From Hydrogenophaga sp. (GTDB taxonomy: Bacteria > Pseudomonadota > Gammaproteobacteria > Burkholderiales > Burkholderiaceae_C): DNA of 64,000 bases. The DNA lies in assembly GCF_014773545.1 (NCBI RefSeq), contig NZ_SDDV01000001.1:186001-250000 (forward strand). The letters are read 5' to 3'. The notes below the pieces were generated by a model. The model made no database searches and was not told where the DNA came from. It saw only the letters and a program-made list of their open reading frames with translations. The position numbers and the translations under genes were made by a program. This document shows, one piece after another, positions 44,197 through 52,497 of the stretch; position 1 is the stretch's first letter, and every line of letters begins with the position of its first letter.

Positions 44197-45123
44197 TTAG
44201 GGCTGCTGCTGCGCTGCGGGTGGCGTTTGTGCGCATTCCAGTCGGCGGCGCCAGGCTTGGACCCAGACCGCCTGCGCCTGCACCAGTGTGCCGCTGACCG
44301 CAGGCAGGCCCAGGCGCTGCGCGGCTTGGTTGAGCGCGGCCAGCGGGTCGGACAGGTCCAGCGCCTGCGCGCCGTTTTGTTTGCTGAGTTTTTCGCCGTT
44401 GGCGCCCAGCACCAGCGGCGTGTGCAGGTAGCGCGGCCTAGGCAGGCCGAGGGCTTGTTGCAGCAGCAACTGGCGCGGGGTGTTGTCGGCCAGGTCTTGC
44501 CCGCGCACCACGTGCGTGATGCCTTGTGCGGCGTCGTCAACCACCACCGCCAGTTGGTAGGCCCACAGGCCGTCGGCGCGCTGGAGCACAAAGTCGCCCA
44601 CTTCAGCGGCGACGTTTTGCGTCTGTGGCCCGAGGCGGCGGTCGGTCCACGCCACCATGGCCGTGGCCGGATCCACCTGCAAGCGCCAGGCGCGTGCCGG
44701 TTTGCCGCGCAGGCCTGCGTTTTCTGGCCGGCAGGTGCCCGGGTAGACGGCCGCTTGGTGGCGCGCGCGCGGCGCGCCCCGAGCGGGCTGCGCGGCCTCA
44801 ATCTGTTGGCGCGAACAGCCGCAGGGGTAGGCCTGGCCGCTGGCCACCAGTTGTTGCAAGGCGCACCGGTAGTGCGCGTTGCGTTGCGACTGCCAACACA
44901 CCGGCTCATCGCTGTGCAGGCCGCAGGCGGCGAGCTGTTGCACTATCAAACGGTCGACACCGGGTACGCAGCGCGGATGGTCGATGTCTTCAATGCGTAC
45001 CAGCCAGATGCCGCCCTGGGCGCGCGCGTCGAGCCAGCTCGCCAGCGCCGCCAGCAGCGAGCCGGCGTGCAGCGCACCGGTGGGCGAGGGGGCGAAGCGG
45101 CCGCGGTAGCCGGCCTGGGTCAT
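44197..45123 (-). CDS. gluQRS: Glutamyl-Q tRNA(Asp) synthetase
   Basis: A 308-residue truncated glutamyl-tRNA synthetase paralogue that attaches glutamate to queuosine in tRNA-Asp. The class I signatures are [15 protein letters not shown] (HIGH-equivalent) and [10 protein letters not shown] (KMSKS-equivalent). The cysteines in [10 protein letters not shown] belong to the family's zinc-site region, and no anticodon-binding domain follows, which separates it from GltX. It lies 28 bp upstream of trmB in the same direction; together with the RluA-family gene this is a small RNA-modification cluster. Confidence 0.94.
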   Translation of the reverse strand: MTQAGYRGRFAPSPTGALHAGSLLAALASWLDARAQGGIWLVRIEDIDHPRCVPGVDRLIVQQLAACGLHSDEPVCWQSQRNAHYRCALQQLVASGQAYPCGCSRQQIEAAQPARGAPRARHQAAVYPGTCRPENAGLRGKPARAWRLQVDPATAMVAWTDRRLGPQTQNVAAEVGDFVLQRADGLWAYQLAVVVDDAAQGITHVVRGQDLADNTPRQLLLQQALGLPRPRYLHTPLVLGANGEKLSKQNGAQALDLSDPLAALNQAAQRLGLPAVSGTLVQAQAVWVQAWRRRLECAQTPPAAQQQP

Positions 45124-45144
45124 GGCTGCCTAGCCTGCCGTTTC

Positions 45145-46287
45145 TCAGCCCTGCGCCCGCGCGAGTTCGTGGCCGGAGATGAAGGCGTCTTCGACCCGGT
45201 GGCCCAGACACCAGTCGCCGCACAAACCCAGACCGAGCTCCGAGTCGAACAAAAAGGGTTGGCCCAGTGGCAACTGAGTTTGTGCAAAGCGCCAGCGGTG
45301 TACCTGCGCGTAGCCCGGGTTGGCGTGCATGCCGGTGACTTCGGCAAAGGCTTTTTGCAGCTTGGCTTTGACGCGTTCGGCGTCGTCTTCCAGGTGTTCG
45401 GCCGACCAGGCGGGGTTGGCCTGTACGGTCCAGCGTTCGGTCGACTCGCGGCCGGGTTTGCTGTTTTCGCGTGCCAGCCAAGAGATGCGGTGGTGCGTGC
45501 TGCGTGCGGCGTTCCAGTGTGGCCCCAGGTGCGGCAGACCGGGCTGCATGGCGTTGGGGTAAGCCAGTAGCAGCGTCCAGCAAGGCGCCACCTGCACCGC
45601 TGTCAGGCGCTGGCGCAGCGCGGGCGCCAGGCCCGAGGCCAGCAACAGATCATTCGCCTGAATGTGCGGCAGCGCCAGCAGCACACGGTCAAAACCGCTC
45701 AGCAGCGCTTGGCCGCCCTGTGCGTCTTCGCTGCGCAACTGCCACTGCGCCGCGTGGCCTGGGTCGCGTTCGATGTGGGTGACTCGGGTTTGCAAGCGGG
45801 TTTTGGCCGCAAGATTGCCGTTCAGTTCGGGCTCGAGCAGCGGCTGCGCCCAGTAGGTCACCAGCGCGTTCATGCCGGGTTTGGCCACGTAATGGGGCTC
45901 GGTGGGGGGTGGGGCGCTGGCATGCACGCGGCCGTGTTCGTCGAGCACGCGCACCGAGCTGGCGCTCCAGGGGCGCACCAGCTCTTGTGCGCTTTGCAAT
46001 GCCTGCTTGAAACGCTCGTCGCGCGCGGTGAAGTACTGGGCGCCATGATCAAAGCCCCCAAATTCGGTCTGGCGGGTGGCCATGCGGCCACCAAAACCAG
46101 CGCTTTTCTCCAGCAACGTGACGCGGTGGCCTGCTTGAACCAAGGTGCGGGCGCAAGCCACGCCGGCCATGCCCGCGCCGACCACGGCGAAGTGCCAGCG
46201 CGTGGCAGCAGGTGTTGCGGACCAGTCGCTGGACGGTGCGCCCTGGGCTGGCGGCGTTTCGGTGCGGGTGTGTTGGCCTGGGTTCAT
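45145..46287 (-). CDS. FAD-dependent amine-oxidase/renalase-like oxidoreductase
   Basis: A 380-residue flavoprotein. After a ~30-residue leader, the FAD-binding fold starts with HFAVVGAGMAGVACARTLVQAGHRVTLLEKSAGFGGRM (in parts: VVGAGMAGVACARTL), with GFDHGAQYFTARD next, as in NAD(P)/FAD-dependent oxidoreductases of the renalase/COG3380 type. The C-terminal FAD motif is LGLGLCGDWCLGHRVEDAFISGHELA. The substrate is unknown. It lies 21 bp upstream of gluQRS. The N-terminal leader is low-complexity and a later start is possible, though no good ATG precedes the fold. Confidence 0.85.
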   Translation of the reverse strand: MNPGQHTRTETPPAQGAPSSDWSATPAATRWHFAVVGAGMAGVACARTLVQAGHRVTLLEKSAGFGGRMATRQTEFGGFDHGAQYFTARDERFKQALQSAQELVRPWSASSVRVLDEHGRVHASAPPPTEPHYVAKPGMNALVTYWAQPLLEPELNGNLAAKTRLQTRVTHIERDPGHAAQWQLRSEDAQGGQALLSGFDRVLLALPHIQANDLLLASGLAPALRQRLTAVQVAPCWTLLLAYPNAMQPGLPHLGPHWNAARSTHHRISWLARENSKPGRESTERWTVQANPAWSAEHLEDDAERVKAKLQKAFAEVTGMHANPGYAQVHRWRFAQTQLPLGQPFLFDSELGLGLCGDWCLGHRVEDAFISGHELARAQG

Positions 46288-46738
46288 GACTTGGAGTGGG
46301 GTCGGAGGGTGGGTTTTTGCGCTCGTCGGATGACTGTAGCAGCCGGTGCGCCCGGGTCTGCCATATTTTGCTCCGCCGCACTGACTTTTGGCTGCTCGCC
46401 AGGAGCTGATCGATGGCTGGCACGCTCTATGGGTTCGACCCGGTGCAGTCTTGAAGTCCGTTCGGGCCGAGCCTGTTCAAGCCCTTCGACCGGCTCAGGG
46501 CGAACGGTTGAGACTTCGCCGGGCCGGATCCATCGCAGGGTTGCGCCCGGGCGGGCCTGTTCTGTGCGCCCGTTGAACCTTCATCGGATCGCAGCCAGCG
46601 TCATGGATGTATTCGTTGCGCTGCGTCAACCGGGTGCCGGGGGTGTTGGCGTCGGCTGCCAAGGGCTCTTTGTAAACGCACTCGACAAGCAAAGTCCGAG
46701 AAGCTCTTAGAATCAGCCGGTCATTACATCCCAGCGAA
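46288..46738. other. Intergenic region between divergent FAD oxidoreductase and efflux operon
   Basis: 451 bp without a supported gene. It contains the REP-like palindrome at 46460-46528 and must hold the promoters of two divergent units, but no strong -35/-10 pair is visible to me. No operator for a TetR or MarR repressor is obvious, and no regulator gene is adjacent to the efflux operon. Confidence 0.6.
46460..46528. repeat. REP-like palindrome with shared flank
   Basis: Two arms, GTTCGGGCCGAGCCTGTTCAA (46460-46480, one base over the shown core) and its imperfect inverse TTCGACCGGCTCAGGGCGAAC (46485-46505), form a palindrome. The right arm and following flank (46490-46528) match 6136-6174 at 36 of 39 bases. 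It has the look of a mobile REP/MITE-like family. Confidence 0.75.
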
Positions 46739-48175
46739 ATGCTGCTTTCTATGAAGCGATTGATCGCTGCGCTGGCTGGGCTTGCCCTGTTGGGCGCTTG
46801 CAGCGTGACCCCGCCACCGGCTCTTGCACCGCCGGATGTGCCTGCCGCCTGGTACGCACCGCCGCTGCCGCACCAGGGCAGCACGGCGCAACTGGCTGCC
46901 TGGTGGAGCCACATCGATGACCCGGTGCTGTCTGACTGGCTGGCGCGCGCGCAGGCACAAAGCCCCAGCGTGGCGGCCGCGCGGGCGCAGGTCTTTGCGG
47001 CCCGCACCCAGCGCCTGGGCGTGCAGGTGCAGACCGGCCCGCAGGCGGCGCTGGCGCTCGGGCTGAGCCGCGCACAGAATGAAGCCAGGCAGCCGGCTGC
47101 CAGCTTGGTGGGTGCGGGCTTGCAGGTGTCGTGGGTCATCGACCTCTGGGGCGGCAAGCAGGCCCAGCGCGAGCGCGCTGCGGCCCAGCAAGAAGCTGCC
47201 CACGCCAACTGGCACCAGGCCCGGGTGCTGGTGGCGGCCGAACTGGCGCAACTGTATTTTGCCCAGCGCATGTGCCGCGAGCAATTGGCGCTGGCCGCGC
47301 ACGAGCGCGATTCGCGCGCGCTGACCGAGCGCAGCAGCGACCTGAGCGCGCGCGCCGGTCTGAGCTCGGCAGCGACCAGCGCGCTCGAGCGCGCGGCCAG
47401 CGCGCACAGCGCGGTGCGCTGGGCGCAGCAGGCCGAGCAGTGCGAGCGTCAGATCAAATCCTTGGTCGCACTCACCGGCGTGCCCGAGCCGCAGTTGCGC
47501 CGCCAACTCCAGACCGCTCCCGAGCTGCAAGAGCTGCTGGCGTCAGACCGCCTGGAGCACTTGCTGGCGGTGCAAGCGGTGCCAGCCGATGTGATTCGCC
47601 AACGTCCCGACGTCTACCGAGCGCAGCACGAGCTGCTGGCCGCCGGGGCCGCCGTCGGCGTGGCGCGCGCGCTTTTGAAGCCAAATCTGTCATTTTCCGG
47701 CCAACTGCTGCGCAATCACCGCTCGAGCGCAGGATTGGAGCAGAGCTTTAACACCTGGGCCATTGGCCCTTTGTCGCTGAGCCTGCCCTTGATCGGGCGC
47801 GAGGCGTTGCACGCCGGCACCGACAGCGCGCAGGCTCAGTACCAGGCGGCGGCGCTGACGTATGCAGCCACGCTGCGTCAGGCGGTGGCTGAGGTGGAAC
47901 AGTCTTTGCTGGCGCTGGCCAGTTTGCGTGAGCGCGGCGCCGCCAACGCCCGTGCGCTGGCGGCTTACAACGAAGCGCTGCACGCGGCCCAAGCGCGCTG
48001 GCGCGCTGGCCTGGCCAACCTGGCTGAGCTGGAGCAGGCGCGCCGCCTGCAACTGAGTGCCCACAGCAGCGTGCTGGCGCTGCAACAAGAACGCATCAAC
48101 GCCTGGATCGATCTCTACGTCGCCCTGGGTGGCGGTTTCGATCCTTCGGAAAGTCCCATCGCCCCGACCTCATGA
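46739..48175 (+). CDS. RND efflux outer-membrane lipoprotein (OprM/NodT type)
   Basis: A 478-residue outer-membrane channel of a tripartite efflux pump. The N-terminus MKRLIAALAGLALLGACSV ends in a lipobox (LLGAC), so it is lipidated, as OprM proteins are. Two TolC-like repeats are visible, with WVIDLWGGKQAQRERA, ELAQLYFAQRMCREQLALA, QAVPADVIRQRPDVYRAQHEL and GPLSLSLPLIGREALHAGTDSAQAQYQAA (cited in part). An ATG at 46751 is an equally good start. It is first in the operon and overlaps the adaptor gene by 4 bp (ATGA), whereas the common order places this component last. Confidence 0.93.
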   Translation: MLLSMKRLIAALAGLALLGACSVTPPPALAPPDVPAAWYAPPLPHQGSTAQLAAWWSHIDDPVLSDWLARAQAQSPSVAAARAQVFAARTQRLGVQVQTGPQAALALGLSRAQNEARQPAASLVGAGLQVSWVIDLWGGKQAQRERAAAQQEAAHANWHQARVLVAAELAQLYFAQRMCREQLALAAHERDSRALTERSSDLSARAGLSSAATSALERAASAHSAVRWAQQAEQCERQIKSLVALTGVPEPQLRRQLQTAPELQELLASDRLEHLLAVQAVPADVIRQRPDVYRAQHELLAAGAAVGVARALLKPNLSFSGQLLRNHRSSAGLEQSFNTWAIGPLSLSLPLIGREALHAGTDSAQAQYQAAALTYAATLRQAVAEVEQSLLALASLRERGAANARALAAYNEALHAAQARWRAGLANLAELEQARRLQLSAHSSVLALQQERINAWIDLYVALGGGFDPSESPIAPTS

Positions 48176-49302
48176 ACCTCGAAGCTGCACACAAACCCCC
48201 GCGCAAGCGCTGGCTCTGGGTGGTCGGCGCGCTGGCCGCGCTGCTGCTGTTGCTGCTCTGGCTGATCGTTCAACGGCCGAGTGCGCAGGTGCAGGTCAGC
48301 GCAGACGCGCCAGCCCAAGTCCCGGTGGCCCTGACGGTGACGGTTGCCCGGCCGCACAGCGTCTTGCTGCCGATTCGCTTGCAGGCCAACGGCAACATCA
48401 GCGCCTGGCAAGAAGCCAGCGTGGGCGCCGAGGTCGGGGGTTTGCAACTGACGGCGGTCAAGGCCAACGTGGGCGACGTGGTGCAAAAAGGCCAGGTGTT
48501 GGCCACATTGGCCAGTGAGACCTTGCGCGCGGAGGTCTTGCAACACCGTGCCCGGCTGTTGCAGGCCCAGGCCCAGTACGAAAACGCCCAGGCCGACGCG
48601 GCGCGCGCGCGCTCGATCCAGGACAGCGGGGCCTTGTCGGACTCCCAGGAGGCGCAGTTTTTTCTGCAGGAAAAGCTGGCCCACGCGCAGCGTGAACTGG
48701 CGCAGGCTGCTTTGAGCACGGCCGAGCTGCGGCTGACGCAAACCCAGGTGCGGGCGCCGGACGGCGGCGTGATTGCGGCGCGCAGCGCCAGCGTGGGCGC
48801 AGTGGTCGGCAGCGGGCAGGAGCTGTTTCGTTTGCTGCGTCAAAGCCGCATGGAGTGGCGCGCCGAGCTCACTGCGGCTGAAATGGCCCGCATCCGCCTG
48901 GGCCAGCAGGTCTTGCTGACCTTGCCGACCGGGCTCGAGATCAGTGGATCGGTGCGCGCCATCGCCCCTGCAGCCGACCCGCAAACGCGCAACATTCTGG
49001 TCTTCGTCGACTTGCCCCGGCATGCCCAGCTCAAGGCCGGCACCTTTGCACGCGGCTGGTTTGAGATCGGTCAGAGCCAGGCGCTGACGGTGCCCAGCGA
49101 AGCCGTCGTGCTGCGCGACGGCCACAGCCATGTGTTCGTGCTCGACGCGCAAAACCAGGTCAGCCAGCGCAAGGTGCAGACGGGCCGGCGCGTCGGCGAG
49201 CAGATTGAATTGCTGGCGGGTTTGCAGCCCGACGAGACGGTGGCGGTGCGCGGGGCCGGTTTTCTGAACCCGTCCGACCGGGTTCGGGTGGTGGCGCAGT
49301 GA
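48172..49302 (+). CDS. RND efflux periplasmic adaptor (membrane fusion protein)
   Basis: A 376-residue HlyD/AcrA-family adaptor. An N-terminal hydrophobic anchor (about residues 14-36) has no lipobox, so it is probably membrane-anchored. Next come the first half of the lipoyl domain (QANGNISAWQEASVGAEVGGLQL), a helical hairpin (about 110-190, coiled-coil heptads AQAQYENAQADAARARSI), the second lipoyl half (TQVRAPDGGVIAARSASVGAVV) and a beta-barrel domain. It bridges the outer-membrane protein and the RND pump encoded on either side. Confidence 0.94.
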   Translation: MNLEAAHKPPRKRWLWVVGALAALLLLLLWLIVQRPSAQVQVSADAPAQVPVALTVTVARPHSVLLPIRLQANGNISAWQEASVGAEVGGLQLTAVKANVGDVVQKGQVLATLASETLRAEVLQHRARLLQAQAQYENAQADAARARSIQDSGALSDSQEAQFFLQEKLAHAQRELAQAALSTAELRLTQTQVRAPDGGVIAARSASVGAVVGSGQELFRLLRQSRMEWRAELTAAEMARIRLGQQVLLTLPTGLEISGSVRAIAPAADPQTRNILVFVDLPRHAQLKAGTFARGWFEIGQSQALTVPSEAVVLRDGHSHVFVLDAQNQVSQRKVQTGRRVGEQIELLAGLQPDETVAVRGAGFLNPSDRVRVVAQ

Positions 49303-49312
49303 GGACCACCGA

Positions 49313-52300
49313 ATGATGAACGTTTCCGCCTGGTCGATCCGCAACCCGATTGCGGCTGCGATGCTGTTCTTCTTGCTCATGCTGGCCGGGCTGTACTCGT
49401 TCCAGCAGATGAAGGTGCAGAACTTCCCCGATCTGGATGTGCCCAACATCACCGTGGTGGCCACCTTGCCAGGGGCGTCGCCCAATCAGCTCGAAAACGA
49501 CGTCGCGCGCGTGCTCGAAAACAGCATGGCTGCGCTGCAAGGCATCCGCAATATCTACACCCAGGTGCAAGACGGCGTGGTTTCTATCACGGCCGAATTC
49601 CGGCTGGAACGAGACAGCCAGGAAGCGCTGGACGACGTGCGTTCGGCGGTGGCCAAAGTGCGCGGCGACCTGCCCAGCGATCTGCAAGAGCCGATCATCA
49701 ACAAGGTCGATCTGGCCGGCATGCCGGTGCTGGCCTACGCCGTCGCGTCCGACACCCTGGATGCCGAGGCGCTGTCTTGGTTTATCGACAATGACATCGA
49801 GCGCTTGCTGATGACGGTACGCGGCGTCGGCGCGATCAACCGCGTCGGTGGCGTCGAGCGCCAGGTGCAGGTGCAGCTCGATCCGCTCAAGTTGCAGGCG
49901 CTGGGCGTCACGGCAGCCGACATTTCACGCCAGTTGGCGCGGGTGCAAATCGAGCGTGCGGGTGGTCGCGCCGACCTGGGCGGCAGCCAGCAGCCGCTGC
50001 GCACCGTCGCCAGCCTGCAGTCGGCGCAGGAGCTGGCCGGGCTCGAGCTGGCGCTGCCCGATGGGCGCAACATCCGGCTCGATCAGATCGCCCGGGTCGT
50101 CGACACGGTGGCCGAGCCGACGGCGGCGGCGTTTCTCAACGGCCAGCCGGTGGTGGGCTTCGAGGTGGTGCGCAGTCGCGGCGCCAGCGAAGTGGAAGTG
50201 GGCGCCGGCGTGCGCGCCAAGCTGAGCCAATTGCAGCTCGACCGGCCCGACCTGCACATCACCGAGTCGTTCGACTTCGTCACCCCGGTGCAGGAAGAGT
50301 TCGACGGATCCATGCTGCTGTTCTACGAAGGGGCGCTGCTGGCGGTGTTGGTGATCTGGCTGTTTCTGCGCGACTGGCGCGCCACCGTGGTGGCGGCGAT
50401 CGCGCTGCCGCTGTCGGCCATTGCGGCCTTCATTGGCATGCATTACCTGGGCTTTAGCATCAACGTGGTGACCATGCTGGCCATGTCGCTGGTGATTGGG
50501 GTGCTGGTCGACGACGCCATCGTCGAGGTGGAAAACATCGTGCGCCACATGCGAATGGGCAAGACGCCGTACCGCGCGGCGATGGAGGCGGCAGACGAAA
50601 TCGGGCTGGCGGTCATTGCCACCACCTTCACCTTGATTGCGGTGTTTCTGCCCACCGCCTTCATGCCGGGCATACCAGGCAAGTTTTTCCAGCAATTCGG
50701 CTGGACCGCTGCGCTGGCGGTGTTTGCCTCGCTGGTGGTGGCGCGCGCGCTCACGCCCATGATGGCGGCCTATATGCTGCGGCCGTTCGTGCAAACCGCT
50801 GCGCGCCCGCTCTGGGCGCGCAAAAGCGTGCTGCGCGAGCGCGTCTGGCTCTGGCTGAACCCGCAGCAAGAGCCCCGGTGGCTAGACAGCTACCAGCTCT
50901 GGGCCGCCTGGTGCATCCGGCACCGCTGGGTCACCATGATCAGCGCCGGGGCATTTTTCATTGCTTCGGTCATGCTCATTCCGCTGCTGCCGCAGGGTTT
51001 TATTCCACCTGATGACAACTCGCAAACGCAGATTTTCATCGAGCTGCCGCCGGGGGCGACGCTGGCGCAAACGGTGCAGGCCGCCGAACGCGCGCGACTG
51101 CTGGTGGCAGCCGTGCCGCACGTGCGCTCGATCTACACCACCATAGGTTCGGGCGCGGCGGGCACCGATCCGTTTGCGCCGCCGGGGGCGGCCGAGTCGC
51201 GCAAGGCGGCGCTGACGATTCAGCTTGACCCGCGCGAGCTGCGACCGCGCAAGCAGGTGATCGAAAACCAGTTGCGCCTGGCCATGATTGAGTTGCCCGG
51301 TGTGCGCAGCCGGGTCGGCCTGGGCGGCACCGGGGAGCGCTACATTCTCACCCTCAGCGGTGCCGACCCGCTGGCCTTGCACAGTGCGGCGACGCAAATC
51401 GAGCGCGAGCTGCGCGGCATCGCCGGCGTCGCCGCCGTGCAGTCCAGCGCCGCGCTGGTGCGCACCGAAATCATCGTCACCCCCGATCTGGCGCGCGCAG
51501 CCGAACGGGGCGTGACCAGCAGCGCCATTGCCGAGACCTTGCGCATCGCCACCGTGGGCGATTTTGACGCCGCGCTGGCCAAGATGAACCTGCCGCAGAG
51601 GCAAATTCCAATTGTTGTCAAGCTCGACCCGGCGGCGCGGCAAGACCTGGGCGTGCTCGAACGCCTGAGCGTGCCGGGCGCACGCGGCCCGGTGCTGCTG
51701 ACCCAGGTCGCTACGCTGAGCTACGGTGGCGGCCCGGCCGTCATCAGCCGCTTCAACCGCTCGCGCAACATCAACTTCGAAGTCGAGCTGGCCGGCATTG
51801 CGCTGGGCGACATGAAGACCGCCGTCGATGCGCTGCCCAGCATCCGCAATCTGCCGCCGGGCGTGCAGGTGCTGGAGGTGGGCGACGCCGAGGTGCAGGC
51901 CGAATTGTTCGCCAGCTTTGCGCTGGCCATGCTGACTGGCGTGCTGTGCATTTACGTCGTGCTGGTGCTGTTGTTCAAAACCTTTTTGCATCCGGTGACG
52001 ATTCTGGCCGCGCTGCCGCTGTCGCTCGGCGGTGCGTTCGTCGCCTTGTTGCTGACCAACAAGAGCTTTTCCATGCCTTCACTGATTGGCCTGGTGATGT
52101 TGATGGGCATTGCGACCAAGAACTCGATTCTGCTGGTCGATTACGCCATCGAGGCGCAGCGTCGGCACGGCATGGAACGGCTGCAAGCCATCCTGGATGC
52201 CTGCCACAAGCGCGCGCGCCCCATCATCATGACCAGCATTGCCATGGGCGCGGGCATGCTGCCGATTGCGGTCGGCTGGGGTGCGGCTGATGCCAGCTTC

Positions 52301-52486
52301 CGCTCGCCGATGGCGGTGGCGGTGATCGGCGGCCTGATCACCTCGACGCTGCTGAGTCTGCTGGTGATACCGGCGCTCTACACCATCGTCGACGATTTTT
52401 CTCTGTGGCTCAAACGTGTCTTTGGTCGTTTGCTCGCACCCAAGGCGGCGCCCGACCCGGTGCCCACGCCAGAGCTGGCGCCTTGA
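49313..52486 (+). CDS. RND efflux transporter permease (AcrB/HAE1 family)
   Basis: A 1057-residue inner-membrane proton-driven pump with the family architecture: TM1 (PIAAAMLFFLLMLAGLYSF), a first periplasmic loop, TM2-6 with GVLVDDAIVEVENIVRHM (the Asp pair of TM4), TM7, a second periplasmic loop and a C-terminal TM8-12 bundle including MLMGIATKNSILLVDYAIEA. The DLDVPNITV and GASPNQLENDVARVLE blocks are typical. The substrate (drug, solvent or other hydrophobic compound) cannot be told. GAGG precedes the ATG at 49313, and a second ATG follows at once. It completes the OMP-adaptor-pump operon and converges on glnD. Confidence 0.95.
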   Translation: MMNVSAWSIRNPIAAAMLFFLLMLAGLYSFQQMKVQNFPDLDVPNITVVATLPGASPNQLENDVARVLENSMAALQGIRNIYTQVQDGVVSITAEFRLERDSQEALDDVRSAVAKVRGDLPSDLQEPIINKVDLAGMPVLAYAVASDTLDAEALSWFIDNDIERLLMTVRGVGAINRVGGVERQVQVQLDPLKLQALGVTAADISRQLARVQIERAGGRADLGGSQQPLRTVASLQSAQELAGLELALPDGRNIRLDQIARVVDTVAEPTAAAFLNGQPVVGFEVVRSRGASEVEVGAGVRAKLSQLQLDRPDLHITESFDFVTPVQEEFDGSMLLFYEGALLAVLVIWLFLRDWRATVVAAIALPLSAIAAFIGMHYLGFSINVVTMLAMSLVIGVLVDDAIVEVENIVRHMRMGKTPYRAAMEAADEIGLAVIATTFTLIAVFLPTAFMPGIPGKFFQQFGWTAALAVFASLVVARALTPMMAAYMLRPFVQTAARPLWARKSVLRERVWLWLNPQQEPRWLDSYQLWAAWCIRHRWVTMISAGAFFIASVMLIPLLPQGFIPPDDNSQTQIFIELPPGATLAQTVQAAERARLLVAAVPHVRSIYTTIGSGAAGTDPFAPPGAAESRKAALTIQLDPRELRPRKQVIENQLRLAMIELPGVRSRVGLGGTGERYILTLSGADPLALHSAATQIERELRGIAGVAAVQSSAALVRTEIIVTPDLARAAERGVTSSAIAETLRIATVGDFDAALAKMNLPQRQIPIVVKLDPAARQDLGVLERLSVPGARGPVLLTQVATLSYGGGPAVISRFNRSRNINFEVELAGIALGDMKTAVDALPSIRNLPPGVQVLEVGDAEVQAELFASFALAMLTGVLCIYVVLVLLFKTFLHPVTILAALPLSLGGAFVALLLTNKSFSMPSLIGLVMLMGIATKNSILLVDYAIEAQRRHGMERLQAILDACHKRARPIIMTSIAMGAGMLPIAVGWGAADASFRSPMAVAVIGGLITSTLLSLLVIPALYTIVDDFSLWLKRVFGRLLAPKAAPDPVPTPELAP

Positions 52487-52497
52487 GGTGTTTGCGT

